From: an uncultured Collinsella sp. | Lineage (GTDB): Bacteria; Actinomycetota; Coriobacteriia; Coriobacteriales; Coriobacteriaceae | NCBI GenBank assembly: GCA_900541745.1 | Contig: UQLA01000019.1 | Span: forward strand, 1-43,434 | DNA length: 43,434 bases | Direction of reading: 5' to 3' | Part shown: positions 1 to 7,885 of the stretch, in pieces | How positions within the stretch are numbered: position 1 is the stretch's first letter | How the letters are laid out: every line of letters begins with the position of its first letter | The notes under the pieces: generated by a model | The model's input: only the letters and a program-made list of their open reading frames with translations | Database searches by the model: none | Told to the model about the DNA's origin: nothing | Translations under genes and position numbers: made by a program

Positions 1-18
1 CGTAGCGGGTGGTTTAAA

Positions 19-39
19 GCTGGCCGCTGCGCGGCCAGC
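19..39. terminator. Second hairpin downstream of argH
   Basis: A 9-bp perfect stem (GCTGGCCGC / GCGGCCAGC) with a 3-nt loop. On the minus strand it is followed by TTTAAACC. It lies just beyond the stronger argH terminator, so it may be a back-up terminator for argH or belong to a gene outside the window. Confidence 0.5.
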
Positions 40-54
40 GGACTAAAGTCTTGA

Positions 55-86
55 ACAAAACGGGCGCCCACCGTAGCGGGCACCCG
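55..86 (-). terminator. Intrinsic terminator of argH
   Basis: On the minus strand an 11-bp stem (CGGGTGCCCGC with GTGGGCGCCCG, two G-T pairs) closes a TACG loop and is followed by TTTTGTTC. It starts 47 nt after the argH stop codon, as expected for a Rho-independent terminator. Confidence 0.8.
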
Positions 87-132
87 TAAAGGCAAGATAT
101 GATGAACACACCAGACAGACGCATCCAATAAG

Positions 133-1563
133 TTAATTAGCCCCGTGACCCATCTCGACAACCTTGGTCAGCGATCCAAACATGCCTTCGTCGGCCACGA
201 GCTGCGCCTCGGCACGCTGCAGCTGAACGGCAACGGCGGCAGGGGCGGTACCGCCCTCGGTCGTGCGCGCGGCGACAATCGACGGGATGTCGAGCGCCTC
301 GGTAATGTCGCGCTCAAAGAGCGGGCTTGCCTCCTGGAACACCTCAAACGGCAGGTCCTCAAGATTGCAGCCGCGCTTCTCGCACATCAGGACCAGATGG
401 CCCACCACGGCATGTGCCTCGCGGAACGGCAGGCCACGCTTGGCCAGGTAATCAGCAACATCGGTAGCGGCAAGGTGCCCCACGCCGCACTCGCGCGCCA
501 TGGCATCCTCGTTGACGGTCCAAGTCGAAATCATACCAGCCATAACGGACAGGCACTGCATGAGCGTGTGAGCGGTATCGAGCGCGCCCTCCTTGTCCTC
601 CTGCAAGTCCTTGTTATAAGCAAGCGGCAGACCCTTCATGGTCACGAGCAGCTGCACCAGGTTGCCATAGACTCGGCCACTCTTGCCGCGGATAAGCTCG
701 GCAAAGTCGGGGTTCTTCTTCTGCGGCATGATAGACGAGCCAGTGGAGTAGGAGTCTGAAAGCGTGATAAAGCCAAATTCGGAGCTCGACCACAGCACGA
801 TCTCCTCGGAAAGACGCGACAGGTGCATCGCCATGACGGAGCCGGCGTAATGCAGATCGAGCAGGAAATCACGGTCGGAAACCGCATCGAGCGAGTTGGG
901 GATCACGCCCGCAAAGCCAAGTTCAGCAGCCGTCATCTGGCGATCGAGCGGATAGCTCGTACCGGCAAGCGCGGCAGCACCCAGCGGGCAGTTGTCGGCG
1001 GCATCAAAGGCGGCCTTCAAACGTGTAAAGTCGCGCGCGAACATCCAGGAATACGCCAGCAGATGATGCGAGAGCAGCACGGGCTGAGCGTGCTGCATAT
1101 GCGTGTAACCCGGCAGAATCACCTTGTCGTACTTCTTAGCCGCATCCACCAGCACATGGCGCAGCTCAAGATTGGCCTCCATGAGCTCCTTGGCCAGCGC
1201 CTTGACGCCCAGGCGTGTATCGGTCGCCACCTGGTCGTTGCGCGAACGCCCAGTATGCAAGCGCTTACCGGCCTCTCCGATGCGGCGCGTCAGCTCGCTC
1301 TCGATGGACATATGAATGTCCTCGTCGTTGATATCGAAGGTGAAGTTGCCGGCATCGATATCCTGTTCGATTCCGGTCAGGCCCTCGGCAATCGCCTGCT
1401 CGTCCTCGGCACTGATGATGCCTTGGGCGGCCAGCATCTTGGCATGTGCCTTAGAGCCGGCGATATCCTGCTTATAGAGATGTTTGTCGACCGGCAGCGA
1501 CGCGCCAAACTCCTGCGTGACCTCGGCCACGCCCGCCTCAAAACGACCGCCCCAAAGAGCCAT
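133..1563 (-). CDS. argH: Argininosuccinate lyase
   Basis: Cytoplasmic enzyme that splits argininosuccinate into arginine and fumarate, the last step of arginine synthesis. The product of about 476 residues opens with MALWGGRFEAG and carries the fumarase/aspartase superfamily signature GSSIMPQKKNPD, whose serine lies in the flexible catalytic loop. TGRSRNDQVATD, typical of ArgH, is also present. The reading frame is open for 25 more codons upstream, but the start at 1563 is chosen because AAAGGGG sits 9 nt before it and ArgH proteins normally begin near the WGGRF motif. The order in transcription is argG, terminator, a 56-residue ORF, argH, so argH is probably transcribed separately from argG. 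Family assignment is very secure. Confidence 0.97.
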   Translation of the reverse strand: MALWGGRFEAGVAEVTQEFGASLPVDKHLYKQDIAGSKAHAKMLAAQGIISAEDEQAIAEGLTGIEQDIDAGNFTFDINDEDIHMSIESELTRRIGEAGKRLHTGRSRNDQVATDTRLGVKALAKELMEANLELRHVLVDAAKKYDKVILPGYTHMQHAQPVLLSHHLLAYSWMFARDFTRLKAAFDAADNCPLGAAALAGTSYPLDRQMTAAELGFAGVIPNSLDAVSDRDFLLDLHYAGSVMAMHLSRLSEEIVLWSSSEFGFITLSDSYSTGSSIMPQKKNPDFAELIRGKSGRVYGNLVQLLVTMKGLPLAYNKDLQEDKEGALDTAHTLMQCLSVMAGMISTWTVNEDAMARECGVGHLAATDVADYLAKRGLPFREAHAVVGHLVLMCEKRGCNLEDLPFEVFQEASPLFERDITEALDIPSIVAARTTEGGTAPAAVAVQLQRAEAQLVADEGMFGSLTKVVEMGHGAN

Positions 1564-1681
1564 GGGATCGTCCCCTTTCATCAAATACCAAACGAAGCGC
1601 CCAAAGCAATACGCCCTGTCGCTAAAGCGATTTACCAACCGCTAGTTTTGCACATTCCCCACTGCATGCGGGGCCATGTAG

Positions 1682-1852
1682 CTAATTTGCAAAGAAGTGA
1701 CGCACCATGCACTTGGCACCCAACGTCTCCCTCCGGATATTGCCCTGCGAACCGTCAATCCAAGCCTTCAGGCTCATAGGGACGTCCTCGACCTTTGCAG
1801 CATCGAGCTCGGGCGCGAGGGCAAGTAAAGCATGCGCGATGACATTGAACAT
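1682..1852 (-). CDS. Small hypothetical protein (56 aa) between argG and argH
   Basis: A 56-residue ORF starting MFNVIAHALLALAPELDAAK and ending CMVRHFFAN. It has a good ribosome-binding site (GAGGAGT, 7 nt before the ATG) and begins just after the argG terminator. The protein is mixed and soluble-looking with no signal peptide or membrane segment: a hydrophobic N-terminal helix, then a basic stretch around residues 39-51. I recognise no family. It is not rich in arginine codons, so it does not look like a second arginine leader peptide. It reads towards argH, 118 nt away with no terminator between, so the two may be co-transcribed. Coding status rests on the ribosome-binding site and clean frame. 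Confidence 0.6.
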   Translation of the reverse strand: MFNVIAHALLALAPELDAAKVEDVPMSLKAWIDGSQGNIRRETLGAKCMVRHFFAN

Positions 1853-1904
1853 ATTGGATACTCCTCATATATATAGGCACAGAGCCGACAAATTGATAGA
1901 AAGA

Positions 1905-1933
1905 GCCCCGCCGGACAACCCCGGCGGGGCTCG
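1905..1933 (-). terminator. Intrinsic terminator of argG
   Basis: On the minus strand GAGCCCCGCCGG pairs with CCGGCGGGGCTC around a short loop and is followed by TTTCTATC. It lies about 155 nt after the argG stop and before the 56-residue ORF. Confidence 0.75.
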
Positions 1934-2087
1934 GACTCAGCCGCAAGCGCGGCATCATATATGCGGGCGGAACGTAGGGGCCACCGATGTTAAGAAGTGT
2001 CAGCAAGCATAACGAAAGGTAGGGACCCCGTGCGCCCGTTTTGTATCACGCGGATGGGCCGCGCGGATACCAAGGGAAGGAAAAGCC

Positions 2088-3314
2088 TTAGGCCTGGGCG
2101 GCGGCAGAGCTGGGACCCTGGACCTTTGCCCACGTCTTGAGCGACAGCGTATCGATCTCGATAAAGCCGGCGCTGGCCTTCTCGTCAAACGTGGTGTCGC
2201 GGTCGTAGGTAGCCAGACCGTAGTCGTAGAGGCTGAAGGGGCTCTTGCGGCCGACGACATGGCAGTTGCCCTTAAAGAACTTCAGGCGGACGGTGCCGGT
2301 CACGAACTTCTGGGTGTCGGCCATAAAGGCGTCGAGCGCGTTCTTGAGCGGGCTGTACCACTGGCCGTTATACACGGCGGTGGCCCAATCCTGCTCGAGC
2401 TTGATCTTGGTCTTGAGCAAGTCGCCCTCGACGCAAATGTCCTCGAGCGCCTTGTGGGCGGTGATGAGCGTCAGGGCGCCGGGAACCTCATAGCACTCGC
2501 GGCTCTTGAGGCCCACCAGACGGTCCTCAACCAGGTCGAGACGGCCAAAGCCGTTGTCGCCCGAAATCTTGTTGAGGGCGATGACGATCTCGGAGAGCTT
2601 CATCTTCTTGCCGTCGACGGCGACGGGCTTGCCGGCCTCAAACTCAATCTCGGTATACGTCGGGGTGTCGGGCGTGTCCTCGGGATTCTTGGTCATAACC
2701 CAAGCGTCGTCGAGCGGCTCGTTCCAGGGATCCTCCAGGTGGCCGCACTCAATGGCACGACCCCACAGGTTGTCGTCGATGGAATAGGGGTTGTCGTTGG
2801 CACCCTCGGGAACCGGTACGTTGTGAGCGTGGGCATAGGCGACCTCGTCGGGACGGCACTTCAGATCCCACTCGCGAACCGGGGCGATAACCTTGAGCTC
2901 AGGGTCGAGGGCCTTGACGGCAGCCTCGAAGCGGACCTGGTCGTTACCCTTGCCGGTGCAGCCGTGGGCGACGTAGGTCGCGCCAAACTCGTGAGCGACC
3001 TCGACAAGCTTCTTGGCGAGCAGCGGGCGAGACAGGGCGGAGAGCAGCGGGTACTTGTTCTCGTACATGGAGTTTGCAGCGATGGCCTTAGTCAGGAACT
3101 CATCGGAGAACTCGTCGCGCAGGTCGAGTACCTGGCAATCGAGAACGCCCAGGTCAAGCGCCTTCTGCTTCTTGGCATCCAGGCCGGTCTCCTCCTGGCC
3201 CACGTTGCCGCAGACGCAAACGACATCGAGATTCTTCTCGTCCTGGAGCCACTTGACACATACGGATGTATCAAGACCACCGGAATATGCGAGAACGACT
3301 TTTTCCTTGCTCAT
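2088..3314 (-). CDS. argG: Argininosuccinate synthase
   Basis: ATP-dependent ligation of citrulline and aspartate to argininosuccinate, the penultimate step of arginine synthesis, in the cytoplasm. The 408-residue product begins MSKEKVVLAYSGGLDTSV; the SGGLDTS motif is the ATP-pyrophosphatase P-loop at the N-terminus. The conserved YVAHGCTGKGNDQVRFE follows near residues 110-130. The start at 3314 has AAAGGAAA 8 nt upstream and places the P-loop where the family has it; a longer in-frame version to 3365 has no support. Its leader (3315-3595) contains an arginine-rich micro-ORF and competing hairpins, pointing to control by arginine availability. The C-terminal tail ends in a short alanine-rich stretch. 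Confidence 0.97.
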   Translation of the reverse strand: MSKEKVVLAYSGGLDTSVCVKWLQDEKNLDVVCVCGNVGQEETGLDAKKQKALDLGVLDCQVLDLRDEFSDEFLTKAIAANSMYENKYPLLSALSRPLLAKKLVEVAHEFGATYVAHGCTGKGNDQVRFEAAVKALDPELKVIAPVREWDLKCRPDEVAYAHAHNVPVPEGANDNPYSIDDNLWGRAIECGHLEDPWNEPLDDAWVMTKNPEDTPDTPTYTEIEFEAGKPVAVDGKKMKLSEIVIALNKISGDNGFGRLDLVEDRLVGLKSRECYEVPGALTLITAHKALEDICVEGDLLKTKIKLEQDWATAVYNGQWYSPLKNALDAFMADTQKFVTGTVRLKFFKGNCHVVGRKSPFSLYDYGLATYDRDTTFDEKASAGFIEIDTLSLKTWAKVQGPSSAAAQA

Positions 3315-3406
3315 GGCTGTTTCCTTTCGCCCTTGGTAGCTAGTTAGAACATCGGTCAGTTGCAAGTCATTTCAAGGTCATATACCGTGCAATATCAGGT
3401 TAAATA

Positions 3407-3454
3407 GCAAAAATCAGCACATACATGCCCTAGAAACATGCGGCTATGTCGTGC
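3407..3454 (-). terminator. Candidate attenuator terminator in the argG leader
   Basis: On the minus strand GCAC-ACAT-GCC pairs with GGC-ATGT-GTGC (11 bp, interrupted by a bulge and a small internal loop) and is followed by TGATTTTTGC. It sits between the arginine-rich leader ORF and argG. Its 5' arm overlaps a shorter alternative stem (GTCGT at 3465-3469 with ACGAC at 3448-3452), so the two cannot form together. The T-tract is modest. Confidence 0.45.
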
Positions 3455-3520
3455 TTAAAACCCAACGACCTCAAAATGACTCTGTTGAGGCAATTCGCCC
3501 CATGCGGACAGAGACGATTG

Positions 3521-3595
3521 TTATCGTCGTCGGGAAATTGCGCGCTGGCGTCGGATGGCATTGTCTGCAGTGGTGATGATCTTTACGAACTGCAT
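3521..3595 (-). CDS. Putative arginine leader peptide upstream of argG (24 aa)
   Basis: A 24-codon ORF whose peptide starts MQFVKIITT and ends RRQRAISRRR. Six of the last ten codons are arginine (CGA CGC, CGC, then CGA CGA CGA directly before TAA). AAAGGAGAGG stands 3 nt before the ATG, a very strong ribosome-binding site, and a good promoter lies about 100 nt upstream. Leader peptides of amino-acid biosynthetic operons have exactly this build, here for the amino acid argG helps to make. The arginine codons also take part in two alternative RNA stems: GACGAT with ATCGTC just downstream, and CCCGACGAC (3526-3534) with GTCGTTGGG (3461-3469). The peptide itself probably has no function beyond being translated. 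Assignment is inference from position and composition. Confidence 0.7.
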   Translation of the reverse strand: MQFVKIITTADNAIRRQRAISRRR

Positions 3596-3698
3596 CTGCC
3601 TCTCCTTTCACGTATCGCCGGGCGCAATTCTAATATCGTAAACGGTACCTTTTCCTCGGTAAGCGGTTGTTTTTCCGTCTCCGTTTTCGATGTTCGCT

Positions 3699-3726
3699 AT
3701 ATTACGATAAAGTGCACGCTGCGCAA
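3699..3726 (-). promoter_or_regulatory. Promoter of the argG leader transcript
   Basis: On the minus strand TTGCGC (3721-3726) and TAATAT (3699-3704) are separated by 16 bp, giving a start near 3692 and about 97 nt of leader before the micro-ORF. Just upstream, 3745-3759 is a perfect 6-3-6 palindrome (TGAAAA / TTTTCA), a possible operator. It is not a clear ArgR box. Confidence 0.55.
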
Positions 3727-3869
3727 GCGACAAATTCAAATTTCTGAAAAGTTTTTTCATTACTTTGTGAATGGTGATGCAAACGCGCACCAATCCTGCG
3801 AAAATACGACCGACTACGAGTTGATGGTTATAACGTCTGAAACAATCTCGAAACGAAAGGCGCATTTTT

Positions 3870-4697
3870 ATGCAAACTTACGAATCGGACGCCAACATCG
3901 GCAACATTAAGATTCTCGCCGTCGATATGGACAAGACGCTGCTGACCGACGAGCGCGTGCTGCCCCAGGGTCTTGATGAGCGCCTGGACAAGCTCGCCGA
4001 CGCCGGCATCGTATTCTGCCCCGCCAGCGGACGTCCCGCCCCCAAGCTCGAAGAGATGTTCGAGGGCATCAAGAACCGCCTCGCCTTTTGTCCCGACAAC
4101 GGAGCATGCGTGATCTATCGCGGCAGCTATATCTATAAGAGCAATATTGACGTGGAGCTGTATCAGCAGGTCTTGAGCCGTGCCTCGGAGGATCCTCGCG
4201 CTGTCCCCGTCCTGTGCTGCTTCGACGAGTTCTACGTGCTCGCCCGCGACCACCAATACCACGACGAGATCAGCGTCTACTACAACACGATCAACTACGT
4301 CGACAGCTTTGAGGGCATTGATATCGAGTCCAACAAGATCTCGGTCTTCTTCCCCGGCTACGACGCTGAGCCCGCATTCCGCGAGACCTATAGCCCCGAG
4401 TTCTCGGACAAGCTCTACGTCACCAACGCCGGGCGCGAGTGGATCGACTTTATGAACCTGGGCGTCGACAAGGGCGCCGGCGTCGCGCACCTGTGCGAGC
4501 ACCTGGGCATCGATATTACGGATGCCGCCGCTGTGGGCGATACCTACAACGACATCCCCATGCTTGAGCGCGTCGGCCACAGCTTTATCGTGGACAATGC
4601 TGAGGAGCATATGAACGCGCATGCTAAGTGGCGTATTCCGAGCAACAACGACGGGGGCGTACTGACGCTCATCGACGCTATCTTGGCGGCTCGTTAA
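3870..4697 (+). CDS. HAD-superfamily (Cof-type) phosphatase
   Basis: Probable small-molecule phosphatase of the Cof/IIB branch of the HAD superfamily, acting in the cytoplasm. Of 275 residues, motif I is VDMDKTLL (nucleophile Asp19 and acid/base Asp21) and motif II is PASGRP. Motif IV is GDTYNDIPML near residue 227, with the Mg-binding acidic residues. A large cap domain lies between motifs II and IV, as in type IIB enzymes. The start is preceded by GAAAGG. The substrate cannot be read from the sequence; sugar phosphates are usual for the family. It is a lone plus-strand gene, divergent from argG across a 274-bp gap and followed by a long palindrome. Confidence 0.9.
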   Translation: MQTYESDANIGNIKILAVDMDKTLLTDERVLPQGLDERLDKLADAGIVFCPASGRPAPKLEEMFEGIKNRLAFCPDNGACVIYRGSYIYKSNIDVELYQQVLSRASEDPRAVPVLCCFDEFYVLARDHQYHDEISVYYNTINYVDSFEGIDIESNKISVFFPGYDAEPAFRETYSPEFSDKLYVTNAGREWIDFMNLGVDKGAGVAHLCEHLGIDITDAAAVGDTYNDIPMLERVGHSFIVDNAEEHMNAHAKWRIPSNNDGGVLTLIDAILAAR

Positions 4698-4714
4698 TCT
4701 ATCTCGTCGCCATG

Positions 4715-4828
4715 CCCGGGGCCGGCCGTTTGATTTTTGCTCGGTCAGGTCCTGGGCTCGCTCGAAGGCCACATTTAGTGGCCTTCGGCTCGTGCGGAAT
4801 CTACAAAAATCAAACGGCCGGCCCCGGG
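4715..4828. repeat. Long inverted repeat with GGCCGGCC core
   Basis: Two perfect 25-bp arms (4715-4739 and 4804-4828) beginning CCCGGGGCCGGCC and ending TTTGATTTTTG face each other across 64 bp. The interior holds a second perfect palindrome, 10-bp arms CGAAGGCCAC / GTGGCCTTCG at 4763-4787. It starts 18 bp after the HAD gene stop. A similar element lies at 18739-18822. There is no room for a protein; the nested stems suggest a REP-like or structured-RNA element. Confidence 0.85.
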
Positions 4829-4900
4829 AATGGCTACGTTGACTTACTTGCCGCCTGGATGGCGTCTTGGTGCCTAGATACTTGGCTGATTTTTTGGAAT

Positions 4901-4934
4901 GAAGGGGGCTCCTTGTTGGTAAGGAGCCCCCTTC
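4901..4934. terminator. Bidirectional terminator between the HAD gene and polA
   Basis: Perfect 14-bp stem (GAAGGGGGCTCCTT / AAGGAGCCCCCTTC) with a 6-nt loop, followed by TGCTTTTGG on the plus strand and TTCATTCC-type sequence on the minus strand. It lies between two convergent genes and can serve both, with polA the closer. Confidence 0.75.
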
Positions 4935-4968
4935 TGCTTTTGGTTACTTTGGGGTTGTTGGTGCGTCT

Positions 4969-7719
4969 TTATTTGGCATCGGCCCAGGTTATGCCGGTGC
5001 TGGCTTCGGCGATCAACGGTACGCGGAGGTCTACTACGTGCTCCATGACGTCGCGGACCATGGCGGTGAGGCGCTCGACTTCGTCGACGGGGCACTCAAA
5101 GTCCAGTTCGTCGTGTACCTGCAGAATCATGTGGGCGGCAAAGCCCTCTTCTTCTAGGCGGCGGCTTACGCGGGCCATGGCGATCTTGATGATGTCTGCT
5201 GCGGTGCCCTGCATGGGGTGGTTCATGGCCGTGCGTTCGCCAAAGCCGCGAAGCTGCGGATTTTTGGCCTTGAGCTCGGGAATATGGCGTCTGCGGCCAT
5301 ACATGGTCTCGGCGTAGCCCGTCTGCTTGGCACGCGCCACCACGTTGTCGAGGAACGTGCGCACGCCCGGGTAGGCCTCGTAGTAGCGATCGATCATATC
5401 GCGCGCCTCGGCCATCGAGATGTGCAGCGACTGCGACAGGCCATAGGCCTGCTGGCCGTACACGATGCCAAAGTTCACGGCCTTGGCGCGGCTGCGCAGG
5501 TCGGGTGTCACCTCGGACACCGGCACGCCAAATACACGCGCCGCCGTCTCGGCATGGAAGTCCTCGCCCTCGTTAAAGGCACGCACCAGATGTTCATCAC
5601 CCGAGAGATGCGCGAGCAGGCGCAGCTCGATCTGCGAGTAGTCCACCGCCAAAAAGACGCTGCCCTCGCCCGCCGAGAACGCCGTCTTGACGGTACGCCC
5701 CAGCTCCGAGCGCGTCGGAATGTTCTGCAGGTTCGGGTCGCTCGAGGACAGACGCCCCGTCGCGGTGATGGTCTGGTTGTACGTGGTGTGCACTCGACCG
5801 TCACCACGGCGCAACGGACCTAGCGTGTCCAGATAGGTCGACTTAATCTTGGACTTCTCACGCCAGTCCAAAATCAGGCGCACGATCTCGTGGTCGCGGG
5901 CAAGGTCGCTCAACACCTTGGCGTTGGTCGAATAGTAGCCGCGCTTGGTCTTCTTGAGGCCCTTGGTCGGAAGCCCCATCACATCAAACAGCACGTGCGA
6001 GAGTTGCATGGGGCTGCCGATGTTAAAGGTCTCGTCACCGGCAAGGTCGCGAATGCTTCGCTCGACCTCGGCAATCTGGGTCGCCAGACCCTCGGACAGA
6101 CTGTGCAGGCGGTCGGGATCCACGAGCATGCCCGCGCGCTCCATCTTGGCAAGCACCGGCACAAGCGGCATCTCGATGCCATCGAACACGTTGACGGCGT
6201 TCTCGCGGGCCATGCGGTCGCGCAACGGTGCGACCAGCGCCAGCGTCAAGGCCGCCGTGCGAGCGGCGGGTGCAGGAGCGTCCTCGCCGGCACCCTCTGC
6301 ATCGCGCGCCGCAGGCAGCGCCATCTGCAGATAGGTATCGGCCAGATACGCCTCATCGAACTCGGAGCGGTCGGAATCCAGCAGGTAGGCGGCAACCACG
6401 GTATCGAAGATGCACGTGGAATCGGCAGACAGCGGGTCCATGAGCTCGGACTCAGAGGAATCGATAGGCGAAAGCTCGTGCAGCAGCGCCTTCATATCCG
6501 GGCTCGCCACGCGGCCCTCCATAAACAGGCGCGCGAGCACGCCGGCAATCACGCCGTGGGCAAAGTTAAAGCCCTCAACCTCAGCCGCCGCACCGCCGTC
6601 GCCCTCCTCGAGCGCGAACAGGCCCTTGGACGTCGCCAGCCACAGCGTGCGCGTCAGTCCAAAGAGCGCGCCCTCTTCCTTGTCGTCGTCCACCACGGCG
6701 GCGATCCACTCGCCGGCATCAATCGCGCGGGAAATCTCAGCCGCAACGGCACCAAGCGCGTCAGCATCGCCCGCGGCCGCGCGAACCATCGCAGGCATCT
6801 CAAACACACTGGAGGCAGCAGCAGCCCCGTCCTCGCCACCGATCAGCGCCAAGAAACGGTTCTGCATGGCGGTGATACCAAGCGTGCCCAGAGCCGCGGA
6901 AACCTCATCGGCAGAATACGCCGGGAAGGACGTCGCCTCAAAATCGAGCTCAACGGGCGCATCGGTGCGGATGGTCGCGACCTTGCGGCTCAGCAGGGCA
7001 TCGTCGATGTGCGCGCGCAGGTTTTCGCCCATCTTGCCCTTGACCTCGTCGGCATGTGCGATGACCTCGTCCAGGTTACCGTACTGAGCAATGAGCGCGC
7101 TCGCCTTTTTGGGGCCGATGCCCGGCACGCCGGGGATGTTATCGGACGTGTCGCCCTTCAGACCATAAAAGTCGGGCACGAGCGCCGGCGTGATGCCGTG
7201 ATACAGATCGTCCACGCTCTCGGGCGTCATGATCGCCACGTCGGACAGGCCCTTGCGGGTCGAGACCACGTTGACGTGCTCGGTCACGAGCTGATACATA
7301 TCGCGATCACCGGTCACCAGCAGCATGTCACAGCCGGCCTGCTCGCCCAGGCGCGCCATAGTGCCCAGGATGTCATCGCCTTCCCAGCCCTCGGACTGCA
7401 AGATCGGCACGTTGAGCGCGGCGAGCAGCTCCTTAATCATGGGAAACTGTGCGTGCAGATCGGGGTCCATGGGCGGGCGCTGAGCCTTGTACTGCGGCAG
7501 CATCTCCATGCGCACGCGCGGCTTGCCCTTGTCAAACGCCACAACAACGCCGTCGGGATTAAAGGCGTCAATCATCTTGAGGAACATATTCAAAAAGCCA
7601 AAGATCGCGTTGGTGGGACGACCGTCCGGCGCGTTCATGGTGGGCGGCACGGCGTGGAAGGCGCGGTGCATGAGCGAGTTGCCGTCGATGACGGCAAAGG
7701 TACGGCGCTTGTCAGACAT
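4969..7719 (-). CDS. polA: DNA polymerase I
   Basis: Replication and repair polymerase that removes RNA primers and fills gaps. The 916-residue protein has an N-terminal 5' nuclease domain (about 1-295, starting near FAVIDGNSLMHRAFH, with helix-hairpin-helix GVPGIGPKKASALI). A middle 3'-5' exonuclease-like domain (about 300-500) follows. The polymerase domain carries motif A AVDYSQIELRLLAH, motif B RSRAKAVNFGIVYGQ and motif C LQVHDELDFE. In the middle domain I do not see the metal-binding FDTETD-type motif; the matching place reads AAVVDDDKEEG. Proofreading is therefore probably absent, as in many Gram-positive Pol I enzymes. The start has GCGAGG 8 nt upstream. It is a single-gene unit, divergent from the aminopeptidase. 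Confidence 0.97.
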   Translation of the reverse strand: MSDKRRTFAVIDGNSLMHRAFHAVPPTMNAPDGRPTNAIFGFLNMFLKMIDAFNPDGVVVAFDKGKPRVRMEMLPQYKAQRPPMDPDLHAQFPMIKELLAALNVPILQSEGWEGDDILGTMARLGEQAGCDMLLVTGDRDMYQLVTEHVNVVSTRKGLSDVAIMTPESVDDLYHGITPALVPDFYGLKGDTSDNIPGVPGIGPKKASALIAQYGNLDEVIAHADEVKGKMGENLRAHIDDALLSRKVATIRTDAPVELDFEATSFPAYSADEVSAALGTLGITAMQNRFLALIGGEDGAAAASSVFEMPAMVRAAAGDADALGAVAAEISRAIDAGEWIAAVVDDDKEEGALFGLTRTLWLATSKGLFALEEGDGGAAAEVEGFNFAHGVIAGVLARLFMEGRVASPDMKALLHELSPIDSSESELMDPLSADSTCIFDTVVAAYLLDSDRSEFDEAYLADTYLQMALPAARDAEGAGEDAPAPAARTAALTLALVAPLRDRMARENAVNVFDGIEMPLVPVLAKMERAGMLVDPDRLHSLSEGLATQIAEVERSIRDLAGDETFNIGSPMQLSHVLFDVMGLPTKGLKKTKRGYYSTNAKVLSDLARDHEIVRLILDWREKSKIKSTYLDTLGPLRRGDGRVHTTYNQTITATGRLSSSDPNLQNIPTRSELGRTVKTAFSAGEGSVFLAVDYSQIELRLLAHLSGDEHLVRAFNEGEDFHAETAARVFGVPVSEVTPDLRSRAKAVNFGIVYGQQAYGLSQSLHISMAEARDMIDRYYEAYPGVRTFLDNVVARAKQTGYAETMYGRRRHIPELKAKNPQLRGFGERTAMNHPMQGTAADIIKIAMARVSRRLEEEGFAAHMILQVHDELDFECPVDEVERLTAMVRDVMEHVVDLRVPLIAEASTGITWADAK

Positions 7720-7885
7720 ATTGAATACCTCGCTTTAGGCTGGGCACGGTTTGCTCACACCAGTTTACACGCTCCCCGCCCCACGGCCACCGCACATCAG
7801 GCTTCCCTGCCGCCGCGGGCCCGCGCGTGATACGATGGCTCACGGTACATCAACCAGCACGATCGATCCGAAAGGAGCCTGCGTC

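Noticed and set aside
3361..3420. ArgR operator (ARG box) near argG
   Set aside because: No 18-bp match to the TGAAT-type palindrome could be seen; only the unrelated TGAAAA/TTTTCA palindrome upstream of the promoter.
3446..3910. 154-codon plus-strand open frame in the argG-HAD gap
   Set aside because: No ribosome-binding site, overlaps the HAD start, and covers the argG leader region; composition unlike the neighbours.
5890..7830. 646-codon plus-strand open frame opposite polA
   Set aside because: Shadow of the polA codon bias; translation is His/Arg/Gly-rich without any domain pattern.
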